Shown here piece after piece: positions 1 through 6,943 of a stretch of 33,087 nucleotides of DNA. The first letter of the stretch is position 1, and each line of letters begins with the position of its first letter. The stretch lies in the NCBI GenBank assembly GCA_964389305.1, contig CAYMEK010000051.1, positions 1-33,087 of the forward strand, in the 5' to 3' direction. The stretch comes from CAYMEK01 sp964389305 (GTDB lineage Bacteria; Spirochaetota; Spirochaetia; SZUA-6; DRHE01). Made by a program: the position numbers and the translations under genes. Under the pieces are notes generated by a model that saw nothing but the letters and a program-made list of their open reading frames with translations, had not been told where the DNA came from and ran no database searches.

Positions 1-234
1 GCCCAGGACACCGGAGAAGTACAGCTCCACCTTGATGCGGCCGTTGCTCGCTTTTTCAAGCTGCTCCTTGAAGAGTTCCATCGACTGGCTGCGGGGATGG
101 TTCGGTGACTGGGTGTTGGCATACTTGAACAGGTACACTTTCCCCTCCGCGGCCGCCCCCTCTTTCTGGCCTTCAGCCATGACCAGGGATAGGGAGAGTA
201 CGAGCAGAGCTAGAACAATCGCCAGCTTTTTCAT
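1..234 (-). CDS. TRAP transporter DctP-family substrate-binding protein (5' part, cut by window edge)
   Basis: Only the first 78 codons are in the window; the rest lies to the left. The product starts with a cleavable signal peptide (MKKLAIVLALLVLSLSLVMA) followed by EGQKEG, the spirochaete-type start of a mature periplasmic binding protein. It then reads like a DctP family N-terminus, with FKYANTQSPNHP and a K-x-L-x-K-x-S-x-G-R-I segment leading into a beta strand. The start at 234 is fixed by a Shine-Dalgarno AGGAGG 6 bases upstream. A near-perfect sigma-70 promoter (333-360) and an IclR-type operator (296-324) lie in front of it. It probably begins a second TRAP operon of the same uronate regulon. 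The ligand is not known; a uronate or its oligomer is inferred from context only. Confidence 0.85.
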   Translation of the reverse strand, partial: MKKLAIVLALLVLSLSLVMAEGQKEGAAAEGKVYLFKYANTQSPNHPRSQSMELFKEQLEKASNGRIKVELYFSGVLG

Positions 235-295
235 CGTTTTCCTCCTGTTTTTGTTTTTTTTCGAACGGATCCACGACGCCCCATTCGAAAATTCG

Positions 296-324
296 GTTTC
301 ATCGCTGGTTTTACATTATGAAAC
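296..324. promoter_or_regulatory. probable IclR/KdgR-type operator for the left TRAP gene
   Basis: Perfect inverted repeat GTTTCAT (296-302) and ATGAAAC (318-324) with a 15-base spacer. An inner pair, TGGTTT (306-311) and AAACCA (321-326), overlaps it. It lies just downstream of the predicted -10 box (333-338) of the minus-strand promoter, where a bound repressor would block initiation or elongation. The same half-sites recur at 1376-1412. The half-sites resemble the TGAAA/TTTCA-type elements known for KdgR; that the adjacent IclR protein binds here is inference. Confidence 0.65.
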
Positions 325-332
325 CAGGTTTT

Positions 333-360
333 ATTATACAACATCTAAACGACCAGTCAA
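333..360 (-). promoter_or_regulatory. sigma-70-type promoter of the left TRAP gene
   Basis: On the minus strand, -35 TTGACT (355-360), a 16-base spacer and -10 TATAAT (333-338). Start of transcription is predicted near 326, giving a leader of about 90 bases that contains the 296-324 inverted repeat. Confidence 0.7.
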
Positions 361-417
361 GAGCAGATCATTACATTTTGCGCTTTTTTTCTCCGGACCT
401 TGTAAAGAACGACTCCA

Positions 418-446
418 TTGATTTTCTTGTCGAATCAAGTTACATT
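418..446 (+). promoter_or_regulatory. sigma-70-type promoter of the iclR gene, very short leader
   Basis: -35 TTGATT (418-423), 17-base spacer, -10 TACATT (441-446). The -10 box ends 8 bases before the ATG at 455 and no Shine-Dalgarno is visible, so the transcript would be leaderless or nearly so. TTACATT occurs three times in this gap (311-317, 371-377, 440-446); only the last is placed as a -10 box. Confidence 0.5.
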
Positions 447-454
447 TTCTTACG

Positions 455-1273
455 ATGAGTGAAACGGTAAGGGTCCAGTCCATCGACAGGACATTCGATA
501 TCCTCGAGCTTCTTTCCCAGGCACGGGGAGGCATCAGTCTAACCGAAATCTCCGATAGGCTAGAGCTGCACAAGAGCACCGTGTACCGGCTTCTGGCAGC
601 CCTGAAAAACCGCGGGTACATCACGCAGAGCGGAAATCGGGGTTTATACAAGCTGGGAATGGAGTTCCTGCAACTGTTCAGCCAGTACTTGAACAACCTG
701 GAGCTGAAGACCGAGGCCGAGCCTTACCTGCACCGCCTTTCCCAGCTTACGGGTCAAACCGTATACTTGGCAATCCTCCAGGACCACGAAGTGGTCTACA
801 TCGACAAAGTGGAGCAGTTCAACAGTCTGCGCAAGTACTCCATTATCGGCCAGCGCCGCCCGGTACACTGCACTTCCTTGGGCAAGGCGTTGCTCATGGG
901 TATGAGCGACCAGGAGATCGCAAACCTCTATTCCGGAAAGACCCTGAAAGCCCTTACCCCCAAGACTATAACCGACCTAGCGGAGCTGCAGGAGAACGTC
1001 CGCCTCTGCCGCAGCCGTGGTTGGAGCTTTGACAACCAGGAGTACTCTCTGGAGGAGCGGTGCGTCGGCGCTCCAATATTCGACTACCGGGAAAAGGTAA
1101 TCGCGGCAGTAAGCACCTCCTGGCTGGTGAAAAACCCCGCCAACTCCACTATCGAGGAAATATCCCGGTATGTTATGGAAGCCGCTCAAAGCATCTCCCA
1201 ACACATGGGTTATCCGATAAAACCCTCCTCCGAGGTGAAGACCGCTATCATCGGTTCTCTCGCCAAGCTGTAA
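455..1273 (+). CDS. IclR-family transcriptional regulator (KdgR-like)
   Basis: A 272-residue DNA-binding regulator. Residues about 5-65 form the winged helix-turn-helix typical of IclR proteins (VQSIDRTFDILELLSQ, then SLTEISDRLELHKSTVYRLL). Residues about 80-250 form the effector domain, with the family signatures RPVHCTSLGKALL and CVGAPIFDYR. It sits between a TRAP transporter gene and the kdgF-kduI-kduD operon and is most likely their repressor, with a keto-deoxy-sugar acid such as 2-keto-3-deoxygluconate as inducer. That is inferred from KdgR in enterobacteria and from the inverted repeats at 296-324 and 1376-1412. The start at 455 has no Shine-Dalgarno but a -10 box close by. Other IclR members sense aromatic acids or glyoxylate, so the effector is open, but the family call is firm. 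Confidence 0.92.
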   Translation: MSETVRVQSIDRTFDILELLSQARGGISLTEISDRLELHKSTVYRLLAALKNRGYITQSGNRGLYKLGMEFLQLFSQYLNNLELKTEAEPYLHRLSQLTGQTVYLAILQDHEVVYIDKVEQFNSLRKYSIIGQRRPVHCTSLGKALLMGMSDQEIANLYSGKTLKALTPKTITDLAELQENVRLCRSRGWSFDNQEYSLEERCVGAPIFDYREKVIAAVSTSWLVKNPANSTIEEISRYVMEAAQSISQHMGYPIKPSSEVKTAIIGSLAKL

Positions 1274-1345
1274 CGCCAGTAGCCCTCCTTTCTCCCTGAA
1301 AACCTTCTCCGCTGAAACACCACGTGAGAAGTATGAAAACAAGGC

Positions 1346-1374
1346 TTGACAAGAGCCGTTTGATGTTTTAGAGT
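1346..1374 (+). promoter_or_regulatory. sigma-70-type promoter of the kdgF-kduI-dctPMQ-kduD operon
   Basis: -35 TTGACA (consensus, 1346-1351), 17-base spacer, -10 TAGAGT (1369-1374). The operator-like inverted repeat begins two bases after the -10 box. The leader before kdgF is about 80 bases. Confidence 0.65.
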
Positions 1375-1375
1375 A

Positions 1376-1412
1376 GTTTCATATTACGGTAATTTGTACA
1401 TCATTATGAAAC
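1376..1412. promoter_or_regulatory. probable IclR/KdgR-type operator of the kdgF operon
   Basis: Inverted repeat GTTTCAT (1376-1382) and ATGAAAC (1406-1412) with a 23-base spacer. The right half-site is shared over ten bases (ATTATGAAAC) with the one at 315-324. The spacing differs from the other copy (15 bases), an 8-base change that is not a full helical turn, so the exact binding mode is unclear. Placement immediately downstream of the -10 box suggests repression. Confidence 0.6.
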
Positions 1413-1461
1413 TTATAGAATCATCAGTGATAGATGCTGTCTGCACAAGAGGAGAACAACA

Positions 1462-1833
1462 ATGGTCCACAAGAGAAAAAAGTACGTGTATAGAATTAAA
1501 GACATTCCCCTGACCCCCCTTACGGACAGGGTGGGAACCCGCTTCCTGCTTGGCGAGAGGCTCCTGCTAAGCTTCATCGAACAGCCCCCCGGGGCTAAGT
1601 TCCCGCTGCATAGCCACGAAGCCGAGCAAATTCTCATCATCCTGGAAGGCGCCGAGGAGCACATCGTGGACGGCCAGACGATCCACATGGATGCGGGAGA
1701 CGTCTGTGTCCACCCGCCGAATGTGGAGCACGGGGGCCGCACTCCCACGGGCTTCAAGGGTATCGATATCTTTGTGCCGCCTCGGGAGGATTATATCGAG
1801 TTGATGAAGAAGCACGGAATCGAGATGGAATAG
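1462..1833 (+). CDS. kdgF: cupin protein, KdgF-like unsaturated-uronate linearising enzyme
   Basis: A 123-residue single-domain cupin. Its first motif includes PPGAKFPLHSHEAEQ with H50, H52 and Q56, and the second contributes H90 (PPNVEHGG); together these are the probable metal ligands. KdgF-type cupins open 4,5-unsaturated galacturonate or mannuronate to the linear 4-deoxy-5-keto form, the substrate of KduI. The operon position directly before kduI supports this role. A Shine-Dalgarno AGGAG precedes the ATG, and the start context ACAACA-ATG is shared with kduD and kdgK. kduI follows after four bases. Cupins are functionally diverse, so the call rests on size, motif and neighbourhood. A paralogue with the same ligand spacing and a similar FVP-x-R C-terminus is at 16647-17000. 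Confidence 0.82.
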   Translation: MVHKRKKYVYRIKDIPLTPLTDRVGTRFLLGERLLLSFIEQPPGAKFPLHSHEAEQILIILEGAEEHIVDGQTIHMDAGDVCVHPPNVEHGGRTPTGFKGIDIFVPPREDYIELMKKHGIEME

Positions 1834-1837
1834 GGGC

Positions 1838-2668
1838 ATGGAAGTCAGAAATGCCATTCATCCCGAGCACGCTAAAACCCTGGACAGCAACGGCTTACGC
1901 AGAGAGTTCCATATCCGGCAGCTGCTCGTTCCCGGAGAGATCAAGCTTGTCTACAGCCACATCGACCGGATCATCATCGGCGGGGTCTGTCCCCGCCAAC
2001 CTCTTGCTCTTCCCGGCGGCAGGGCCATAACGGGGAGCGATCATCTGCTGAAGCGCAGAGAGATGGGCATCATCAACGTCGGCGCGTCGGGAACGGTGAC
2101 CGTTGACGGCGTGAAGTACGGCCTCAAACACCTGGACGGGCTGTATATCGGAATGGGGGCAGGTGAGGTGCGCTTCTACAGTGAGAAGGAATCGGCGACG
2201 GCTCGCTTTTACCTGAACTGCGCCACGGCCCATCACAGCTACCCGACGGCTAAGATCGAGTTGAGCGGCCTGGAGCCCGTCAGCCTGGGAAGCGTGGAGG
2301 AGGCCAACCAGAGGGAAATCTTCAAATACATTCATCCTCAGGGAGTGAAAAGCTGCCAGCTGGTCATGGGCTTCACCCGGCTCAAATCCGGCAATGTGTG
2401 GAACACCATGCCCTGTCATACGCACGTACGCAGGATGGAGGTCTACTTCTACTTCGATATGTCTGGAGATACGATGGTCTTCCACTTGATGGGAGAGCCG
2501 CGCCAGACGCGGCACATCATCATGCGCAACGAAGAAGCGGTGATCTCCCCCAGCTGGTCTATCCATTCCGGAGTGGGCACGAGGAACTACAGCTTCGTCT
2601 GGGGAATGGTAGGCGAAAACCAGATCTTCGATGACATGGACGCGGTGGAGGTAGAGGGCATCCAGTAA
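1838..2668 (+). CDS. kduI: 5-keto-4-deoxyuronate isomerase (4-deoxy-L-threo-5-hexosulose-uronate ketol-isomerase)
   Basis: Full-length KduI, 276 residues (family length about 278). It isomerises 5-keto-4-deoxyuronate to 2,5-diketo-3-deoxygluconate in the cytoplasm, the step between KdgF and KduD. The zinc site is intact: H194, H196 and E201 in CHTHVRRMEVYFYF, and H243 in SIHSGVG, matching the four ligands known in the E. coli enzyme. The conserved N-terminal IGGVCPRQPLALPGG and PCHTH segments are present. The ATG follows a GGGG-type ribosome site, with a four-base gap after kdgF, so translation is probably coupled. Identification is secure. Confidence 0.96.
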   Translation: MEVRNAIHPEHAKTLDSNGLRREFHIRQLLVPGEIKLVYSHIDRIIIGGVCPRQPLALPGGRAITGSDHLLKRREMGIINVGASGTVTVDGVKYGLKHLDGLYIGMGAGEVRFYSEKESATARFYLNCATAHHSYPTAKIELSGLEPVSLGSVEEANQREIFKYIHPQGVKSCQLVMGFTRLKSGNVWNTMPCHTHVRRMEVYFYFDMSGDTMVFHLMGEPRQTRHIIMRNEEAVISPSWSIHSGVGTRNYSFVWGMVGENQIFDDMDAVEVEGIQ

Positions 2669-2720
2669 CTCTAGCTTCCTGCGCGGGCTTGAGGGAGATC
2701 CATCCGTAACCGGGGACCAG

Positions 2721-2735
2721 CTCCACGTCGTGGAG
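2721..2735 (+). other. small hairpin between kduI and dctP
   Basis: Perfect inverted repeat CTCCAC-GTC-GTGGAG (stem 6, loop 3) in the 101-base gap between kduI and dctP. It has no T-tract, so it is not a good terminator. It may protect or separate the kduI and dctP message segments, since binding-protein genes are often expressed more strongly than their neighbours; that is inference. Confidence 0.35.
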
Positions 2736-2769
2736 TTACTATAAAATGCTAACCCAAAGGAGGGTATGC

Positions 2770-3774
2770 ATGAAAAAGTTCGCAGTTATGGTTTTGGCAG
2801 TCTTTCTGCTGGTGGCTCTAAGCGGCTTCGCCACGGGGCAGAAAGAGGCTGCAGCGGCCAAGGTTATCGAGATGAAGCTCGGGCACTACGCTGCGGAGGG
2901 TCACCCGGGGGACCTGGCGGCCAAGATGTTTGCCGAGAACGTAGAGAAACGAACCGGCGGCGCCATCAAGATCACCGTCTACCCGAACAACGAGCTGGGC
3001 TCGCCTCCCGAGCTGCTGGAGCAGAACATCCTCGGCGCCATCGACATGAGCCTGCCGACGCAGGGAGCTTTGGATAAATACTCCAAGAAGTTCGCCGTAG
3101 TGATGCTCCCCTTCGTGTACAGGGACTATGAGCATGCCCATAAGGTACTCGACGGCCCCTTCATGGAGTGGGCTGCTCCGGATCTGGCCAAAGAGGGACT
3201 GGTGTTTCTATCCAACTGGGAATGGGGTTTCCGCAACATCACCAACAACGTGCGTCCGATCAACTCGCCTGCCGACGTGCAGGGGTTGAAGCTGCGCACT
3301 CCTCCCGAAATCCAGCTACAGGCGGCCATGGAGGCTCTGGGCGCGGTGGTAACCAAGATCGCCTTCAACGAGCTGTACATGGCACTCAAGCAGGGGGTGG
3401 TGGACGGCGAGGAAAACCCGCTTTCGGTCGTCTATCACAACAAGTTCTACGAGGTCCAGAAGTACCTGGCCCTGACCCGCCACGTGTACAATTCCATGGT
3501 GCACGTAATCAGCAAGAAGACCTGGGACATGCTCACCCCGGAACAGCAGACGATCGTCCGGGAGGAGAGCCAAAAGGCCGGTAACTTCATGCGCGAGAAG
3601 CTCATGGAGGAAGAGAACGAGCTGATCGCCAAGCTTAAGGCGGAGGGCATGGTCGTCACCCAGCCCAATGTCGCCGACTTCCAGGCCTTGATGGGGCCCG
3701 CCTATAAGCGGATCGGGGAATACGCCGGTCAGGACAACGTAGATAAATTCCTCCAGATGGTAAAAATGTACTGA
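2770..3774 (+). CDS. dctP: TRAP transporter DctP-family substrate-binding protein
   Basis: A 334-residue periplasmic binding protein that would capture a sugar acid and hand it to the DctM/DctQ membrane subunits. A signal peptide (MKKFAVMVLAVFLLVALSGF) is followed by ATGQKEA, then the DctP fold: LGHYAAEGHPGDLAAKMFAE near the N-terminus, the conserved VQGLKLRTPP with the carboxylate-binding arginine, and NPLSVVYHNKFYEVQKYLALTRH. The start at 2770 is chosen over an upstream ATG at 2746 because AAAGGAGGG (2756-2764) lies at ideal distance and the upstream codons only lengthen the signal peptide. In a kdgF-kduI-kduD operon the ligand is probably an unsaturated uronate or oligogalacturonide/oligoalginate; this is context, not motif. 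Confidence 0.93.
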   Translation: MKKFAVMVLAVFLLVALSGFATGQKEAAAAKVIEMKLGHYAAEGHPGDLAAKMFAENVEKRTGGAIKITVYPNNELGSPPELLEQNILGAIDMSLPTQGALDKYSKKFAVVMLPFVYRDYEHAHKVLDGPFMEWAAPDLAKEGLVFLSNWEWGFRNITNNVRPINSPADVQGLKLRTPPEIQLQAAMEALGAVVTKIAFNELYMALKQGVVDGEENPLSVVYHNKFYEVQKYLALTRHVYNSMVHVISKKTWDMLTPEQQTIVREESQKAGNFMREKLMEEENELIAKLKAEGMVVTQPNVADFQALMGPAYKRIGEYAGQDNVDKFLQMVKMY

Positions 3775-3794
3775 ATGCAGCGGGGAAAGACAGG

Positions 3795-5120
3795 GTGTAC
3801 AATTTCCGCACTCTGTCTTTCTCCCACAGGGTGAAGGCAGTGCTCACGGTAACGATCTTCGTACTCCTCATCGGCTTGATACTGATTGGGGTTCCCGTAG
3901 CGGTGAGTATGGGCCTCACGGCCGTCCTCACCTTCTTAGCCCTGGGAGAAGGACACATCCTGACCATGGTCGCCCAGCGGATGTACTTCTCCACCACGGG
4001 CTTCACTCTCCTGGCCATCCCCTTTTTCATCCTGGCCGGCAACCTGATGAATACCGGCGGAATCACGACTAGGCTCTTCCGCTTTGCCCGGGCCCTGGTG
4101 GGGCATATCTGGGGCGGGCTCGGCCAGGTTAACGTGGTGGCCAGCATGATCTTCTCCGGGATGTCCGGGGCTGCCGTGGCGGACGCGGCCGGTCTAGGCC
4201 TGATCGAGATCAAGGCCATGATCGACGGCGGGTATGAACGCAAGTTCACGGCGGCCATCACCTGCTCCTCCTCCACCATCGGACCGGTCATCCCGCCCAG
4301 CATCCCCTTCGTCATCTACGGGAGCATCACCGGCGTGTCGGTGGGGAAGCTGTTCCTGGCCGGCTTTACTCCGGGGGTGCTCATGGGCCTGGCTATGATG
4401 GTAACCGTCTTCTTCATCTCCAGAAGGCGCAACTACCCCCGGGAAAAGCGCGCCGGATTCAAGGAGCTTCTCATCAGCTTCACGGATTCCCTTCTTCCCC
4501 TGGGCACGCCGGTGATCATCATCGGGGGAATCATCCTGGGCCTGTTTACGCCCACCGAGGCCGCCGTGGTCGCTTCCCTCTACGCCCTGTTCCTGGGCAT
4601 GGTGGTGTACCGGGAGGTGAAGCCGAAGGACCTTCCCAACATTCTCTGGCAGACTATCGTGCAGAGCGTGCGAGTGCTGTTCATCATTGCCGCGGCCGGA
4701 TTCTTCGGCTGGCTGCTCATCCACCAGAAGATTCCCGAGACTGTGATCAGAGGGATTACCGCCTTCTGCAGCGACCGATACAGCCTGCTGCTGGTGATCA
4801 TCGCCATCCTGCTCGTCCTGGGCTGCTTCCTCGAGGGCATCGCCGTTCTGCTCATCACCATCCCCGTGTTCATGCCCCTGATCGCCCGCTTCGGCATTGA
4901 TCCCATCCAGTTCGGCGTCATCATGATCCTGGCCTCCATGATCGGGCTTCTCTCCCCTCCGGTGGGCATGTGTTTGTACGCCGTGGCCAGCGTCAGCAAG
5001 GTATCCATCGGCTCCCTGGCCAGGGAAATGTGGCCCTACATGCTGGGGATCTTCCTCGTTATGCTCCTGATGGCTTACTTCCCCTCGCTGTGCCTCTGGC
5101 TGCCCAACCTCCTGCAATAG
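3795..5120 (+). CDS. dctM: TRAP transporter large permease subunit DctM
   Basis: About 441 residues with roughly 12 hydrophobic segments. This subunit moves the ligand across the inner membrane using the sodium gradient. Family signatures include TGFTLLAIPFFILAGNLM, GMSGAAVADAAGLG, CSSSTIGPVIPPSIPFVIYG and LLSPPVGMCLYAV. The start is uncertain: GTG at 3795 has a weak GGGGAAA site 5-6 bases upstream, while GTG at 3831 would begin right before the first membrane helix, which is more typical of the family. It lies 20 bases after dctP and 10 bases before dctQ. The order P-M-Q differs from the usual P-Q-M. Confidence 0.93.
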   Translation: MYNFRTLSFSHRVKAVLTVTIFVLLIGLILIGVPVAVSMGLTAVLTFLALGEGHILTMVAQRMYFSTTGFTLLAIPFFILAGNLMNTGGITTRLFRFARALVGHIWGGLGQVNVVASMIFSGMSGAAVADAAGLGLIEIKAMIDGGYERKFTAAITCSSSTIGPVIPPSIPFVIYGSITGVSVGKLFLAGFTPGVLMGLAMMVTVFFISRRRNYPREKRAGFKELLISFTDSLLPLGTPVIIIGGIILGLFTPTEAAVVASLYALFLGMVVYREVKPKDLPNILWQTIVQSVRVLFIIAAAGFFGWLLIHQKIPETVIRGITAFCSDRYSLLLVIIAILLVLGCFLEGIAVLLITIPVFMPLIARFGIDPIQFGVIMILASMIGLLSPPVGMCLYAVASVSKVSIGSLAREMWPYMLGIFLVMLLMAYFPSLCLWLPNLLQ

Positions 5121-5130
5121 GACCCAACGG

Positions 5131-5697
5131 ATGAAAGAACGAGCAAGGACGGGAACGCTGTCCAGTTTTCTTCGGGCTGTCGACCGCATCGTCGGCCTGG
5201 CGCTGCGGATCGTCAGTGTGTGCTGCCTGGTTATCCTCCTGCTGCTGCTAGCCGGGAACGTTCTCAACCGCTTCGTGGTGCCGCTGTCCGGCCTGCGTAA
5301 GTTCTCCTTCGGCTGGTTCGACGAGATCGTGGAATGGAGCTTTGCCTGGATGGTTTTCTTCGGAGCCGCCGCTCTCTGGCGGGAAAAAGAACATTTCATC
5401 GTAGACTGGCTGTCCTCCAAGCTGAAGGGAAAAACCGGGGGCTACCTTTTATCGGTGCTCCTCGAATTGATTTCTTTGAGCTTCTTCCTGGTGTTCGCAA
5501 TCTACAGCTGGAGCCTTACGGCCCGCGCCAGCGACTGGACCCCCATCTTCAAACTCCCCAAGAAGCTGCTGTATCTCTGCCTTCCGGCCAGCGGCGTCCT
5601 CATGAGTATCTATTCCATCCGGAATCTGTTCGAGAGCTTGAGCGAATTGACCCGCCATCTCAAATCCGGTAAAAAAAAGAGGGAGGTACAACAATGA
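5131..5697 (+). CDS. dctQ: TRAP transporter small permease subunit DctQ
   Basis: A 188-residue protein with four predicted membrane helices (about residues 18-48, 68-85, 103-125 and 145-170), the size and topology of the DctQ subunit that partners DctM. The W-F-D-E-I-V-E-W-S-F-A-W segment is the conserved part of helix 2. An ATG at 5131 follows dctM closely. Its stop overlaps the kduD start by four bases (ATGA), so the transporter and the dehydrogenase are translationally coupled. It ends in a lysine-rich cytoplasmic tail. Confidence 0.92.
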   Translation: MKERARTGTLSSFLRAVDRIVGLALRIVSVCCLVILLLLLAGNVLNRFVVPLSGLRKFSFGWFDEIVEWSFAWMVFFGAAALWREKEHFIVDWLSSKLKGKTGGYLLSVLLELISLSFFLVFAIYSWSLTARASDWTPIFKLPKKLLYLCLPASGVLMSIYSIRNLFESLSELTRHLKSGKKKREVQQ

Positions 5698-6455
5698 TAC
5701 TCGAGGAGTTCAGTCTGAGGGGGAAAGCGGCGCTGGTCACCGGCTCCAGCACCGGTCTAGGACAAGGGATGTGCATCGCCCTGGCTGAAGCGGGCGCGGA
5801 TGTGGCCGGAGTCAGCCGTACGGATTCAGAGGAAACACGTAACCGGGTTGAATCCCTGGGCAGAAAGTTCCTCTGGATCGAAGCCGACCTGGGAAGTCTC
5901 GAACACATCGACCGGGTCATTCACGAAACCACCGCCGCCTTCGGACATCTAGACATCCTGGTCAACAACGCCGGAATGATCCGACGCGGCCCTGCCCTGG
6001 AGTTCAGCGTTCAAGATTGGGATGAGGTCATGGACCTCAACGCCAAGTCCCTGTTCTTCCTCTGCCAGGCCGCGGCCAGGCAGTTTGTCAAGCAGGGCAG
6101 TCGGGGAAAGATCATCAACATCGCCTCCATGCTTTCCTTCCAGGGAGGAATCCTGGTCAGCTCCTATACGGCCAGCAAGTCGGCGGTGCTGGGCATCACC
6201 CGGATCCTGGCCAATGAATGGGCCTCGAAAAATATCAATGTCAACGCCATCGCCCCGGGATACATGGAAACCAATAATACGGCTCCTTTGAGAGCGGACA
6301 CCGCACGGAACAAGTTGATCGTCGAACGTATTCCCGCCGGCCGTTGGGGGAAACCCCACGACCTGGCCGGGGCAGCGGTGTTCCTGGCCTCTGAAGCCTC
6401 GAATTACGTCCATGGCTGCACCCTGGCGGTTGACGGCGGATGGCTCAACCGCTGA
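5694..6455 (+). CDS. kduD: 2-dehydro-3-deoxy-D-gluconate 5-dehydrogenase (SDR family)
   Basis: A classical short-chain dehydrogenase of 253 residues. It would reduce 2,5-diketo-3-deoxygluconate from KduI to 2-keto-3-deoxygluconate with NAD(P)H. The cofactor motif TGSSTGLG (16-23), the NNAG motif (91-94) and the catalytic S145, Y158 and K162 (SSYTASKSA) are all present, and the C-terminus CTLAVDGGWLNR is typical of KduD. A strong ribosome site (GGGAGG) and the ACAACA-ATG start context precede it. It closes the operon after dctQ with a four-base overlap. SDR substrate calls are normally weak, but the operon with kdgF and kduI makes this one reliable. Confidence 0.92.
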   Translation: MILEEFSLRGKAALVTGSSTGLGQGMCIALAEAGADVAGVSRTDSEETRNRVESLGRKFLWIEADLGSLEHIDRVIHETTAAFGHLDILVNNAGMIRRGPALEFSVQDWDEVMDLNAKSLFFLCQAAARQFVKQGSRGKIINIASMLSFQGGILVSSYTASKSAVLGITRILANEWASKNINVNAIAPGYMETNNTAPLRADTARNKLIVERIPAGRWGKPHDLAGAAVFLASEASNYVHGCTLAVDGGWLNR

Positions 6456-6468
6456 GGATAGCAGGAAC

Positions 6469-6537
6469 ATGACTATCCTGATCACCGGAGCCGGCACCGG
6501 AATCGGCGCCGAGACGGCGCGGCTGCTCATACGCTGA
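6469..6537 (+). pseudogene. decayed N-terminal fragment of a second SDR dehydrogenase
   Basis: Fourteen bases after kduD an ATG opens 22 codons reading MTILITGAGTGIGAETARLL, the first strand and TG-x3-GIG cofactor motif of an SDR enzyme, and then stops at a TGA (6535-6537). Just beyond, a second frame reads GHGKAVHAQMLK, which resembles the next strand of an SDR. This suggests a broken gene with an internal deletion. The rest of the gap to 6637 holds no other recognisable feature. The fragment is not a copy of the kduD N-terminus, so it was a different SDR. Confidence 0.6.
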
Positions 6538-6637
6538 CGCCCTGGGCACGGCAAGGCCGTCCACGCGCAGATGCTGAAAGCTTTGCCCTGGGCTCGCACG
6601 GGACCCCCACACCCGAGACGGTCGAATCGCTAGAGGG

Positions 6638-6943
6638 TCAAATCATCTCCAGAACCGGCAGCACCGCCGCCCTCAGGCCGGTAAAGGGAAACTGCTCCTG
6701 CAGCTTCCTCACCCGCTCCAGGATCTCATTCTTGCGCTCGGCCGGCACCACCGACATCATCACGTTGTTCAGGGCGGGCCAGACGTGATCTCCCAGGTGG
6801 GGACCGGTCTGACCCACCCCGCTGACATCCTGCCAGCGGGTGTAGTTGTCGATGCGGCAGGCGCTCAGAATATCCAGCACCTCCTCGTCGATAGCCCGGT
6901 CGTAGAACAGAAAAACGGCAATCCGGTCATCTCGCTCAGCCAC
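6638..6943 (-). CDS. small PII-like protein associated with the RND pump (PG0541-like)
   Basis: A 101-residue cytoplasmic protein with a ferredoxin-like/PII-like pattern: strand IAVFLFYD, helix DEEVLDILSAC, strand IDNYTRWQDV, a long loop GVGQTGPHLGDHVWPALNN with two histidines, strand VMMSVVP, helix KNEILERVRKLQEQ, and strand GLRAAVLPVLE. It resembles the PG0541-type transporter-associated family often encoded with RND pumps. Its start overlaps the pump gene by eight bases, so it is the last gene of the efflux operon. A plausible role is sensing a metal or small ligand with the loop and modulating the pump; no function is proven. It has a homologue at 13349-13639 on the other side of the operon. 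Confidence 0.82.
   Translation of the reverse strand: MAERDDRIAVFLFYDRAIDEEVLDILSACRIDNYTRWQDVSGVGQTGPHLGDHVWPALNNVMMSVVPAERKNEILERVRKLQEQFPFTGLRAAVLPVLEMI

Noticed and set aside
4194..5420. Long antisense open frame opposite dctM and dctQ (also 8850-9701, 11052-12176, 24746-25633)
   Set aside because: These lie opposite real genes in GC-rich DNA, are rich in histidine, glutamine, aspartate or arginine, have no motifs or ribosome sites, and are shadows of the codon bias of the true genes.
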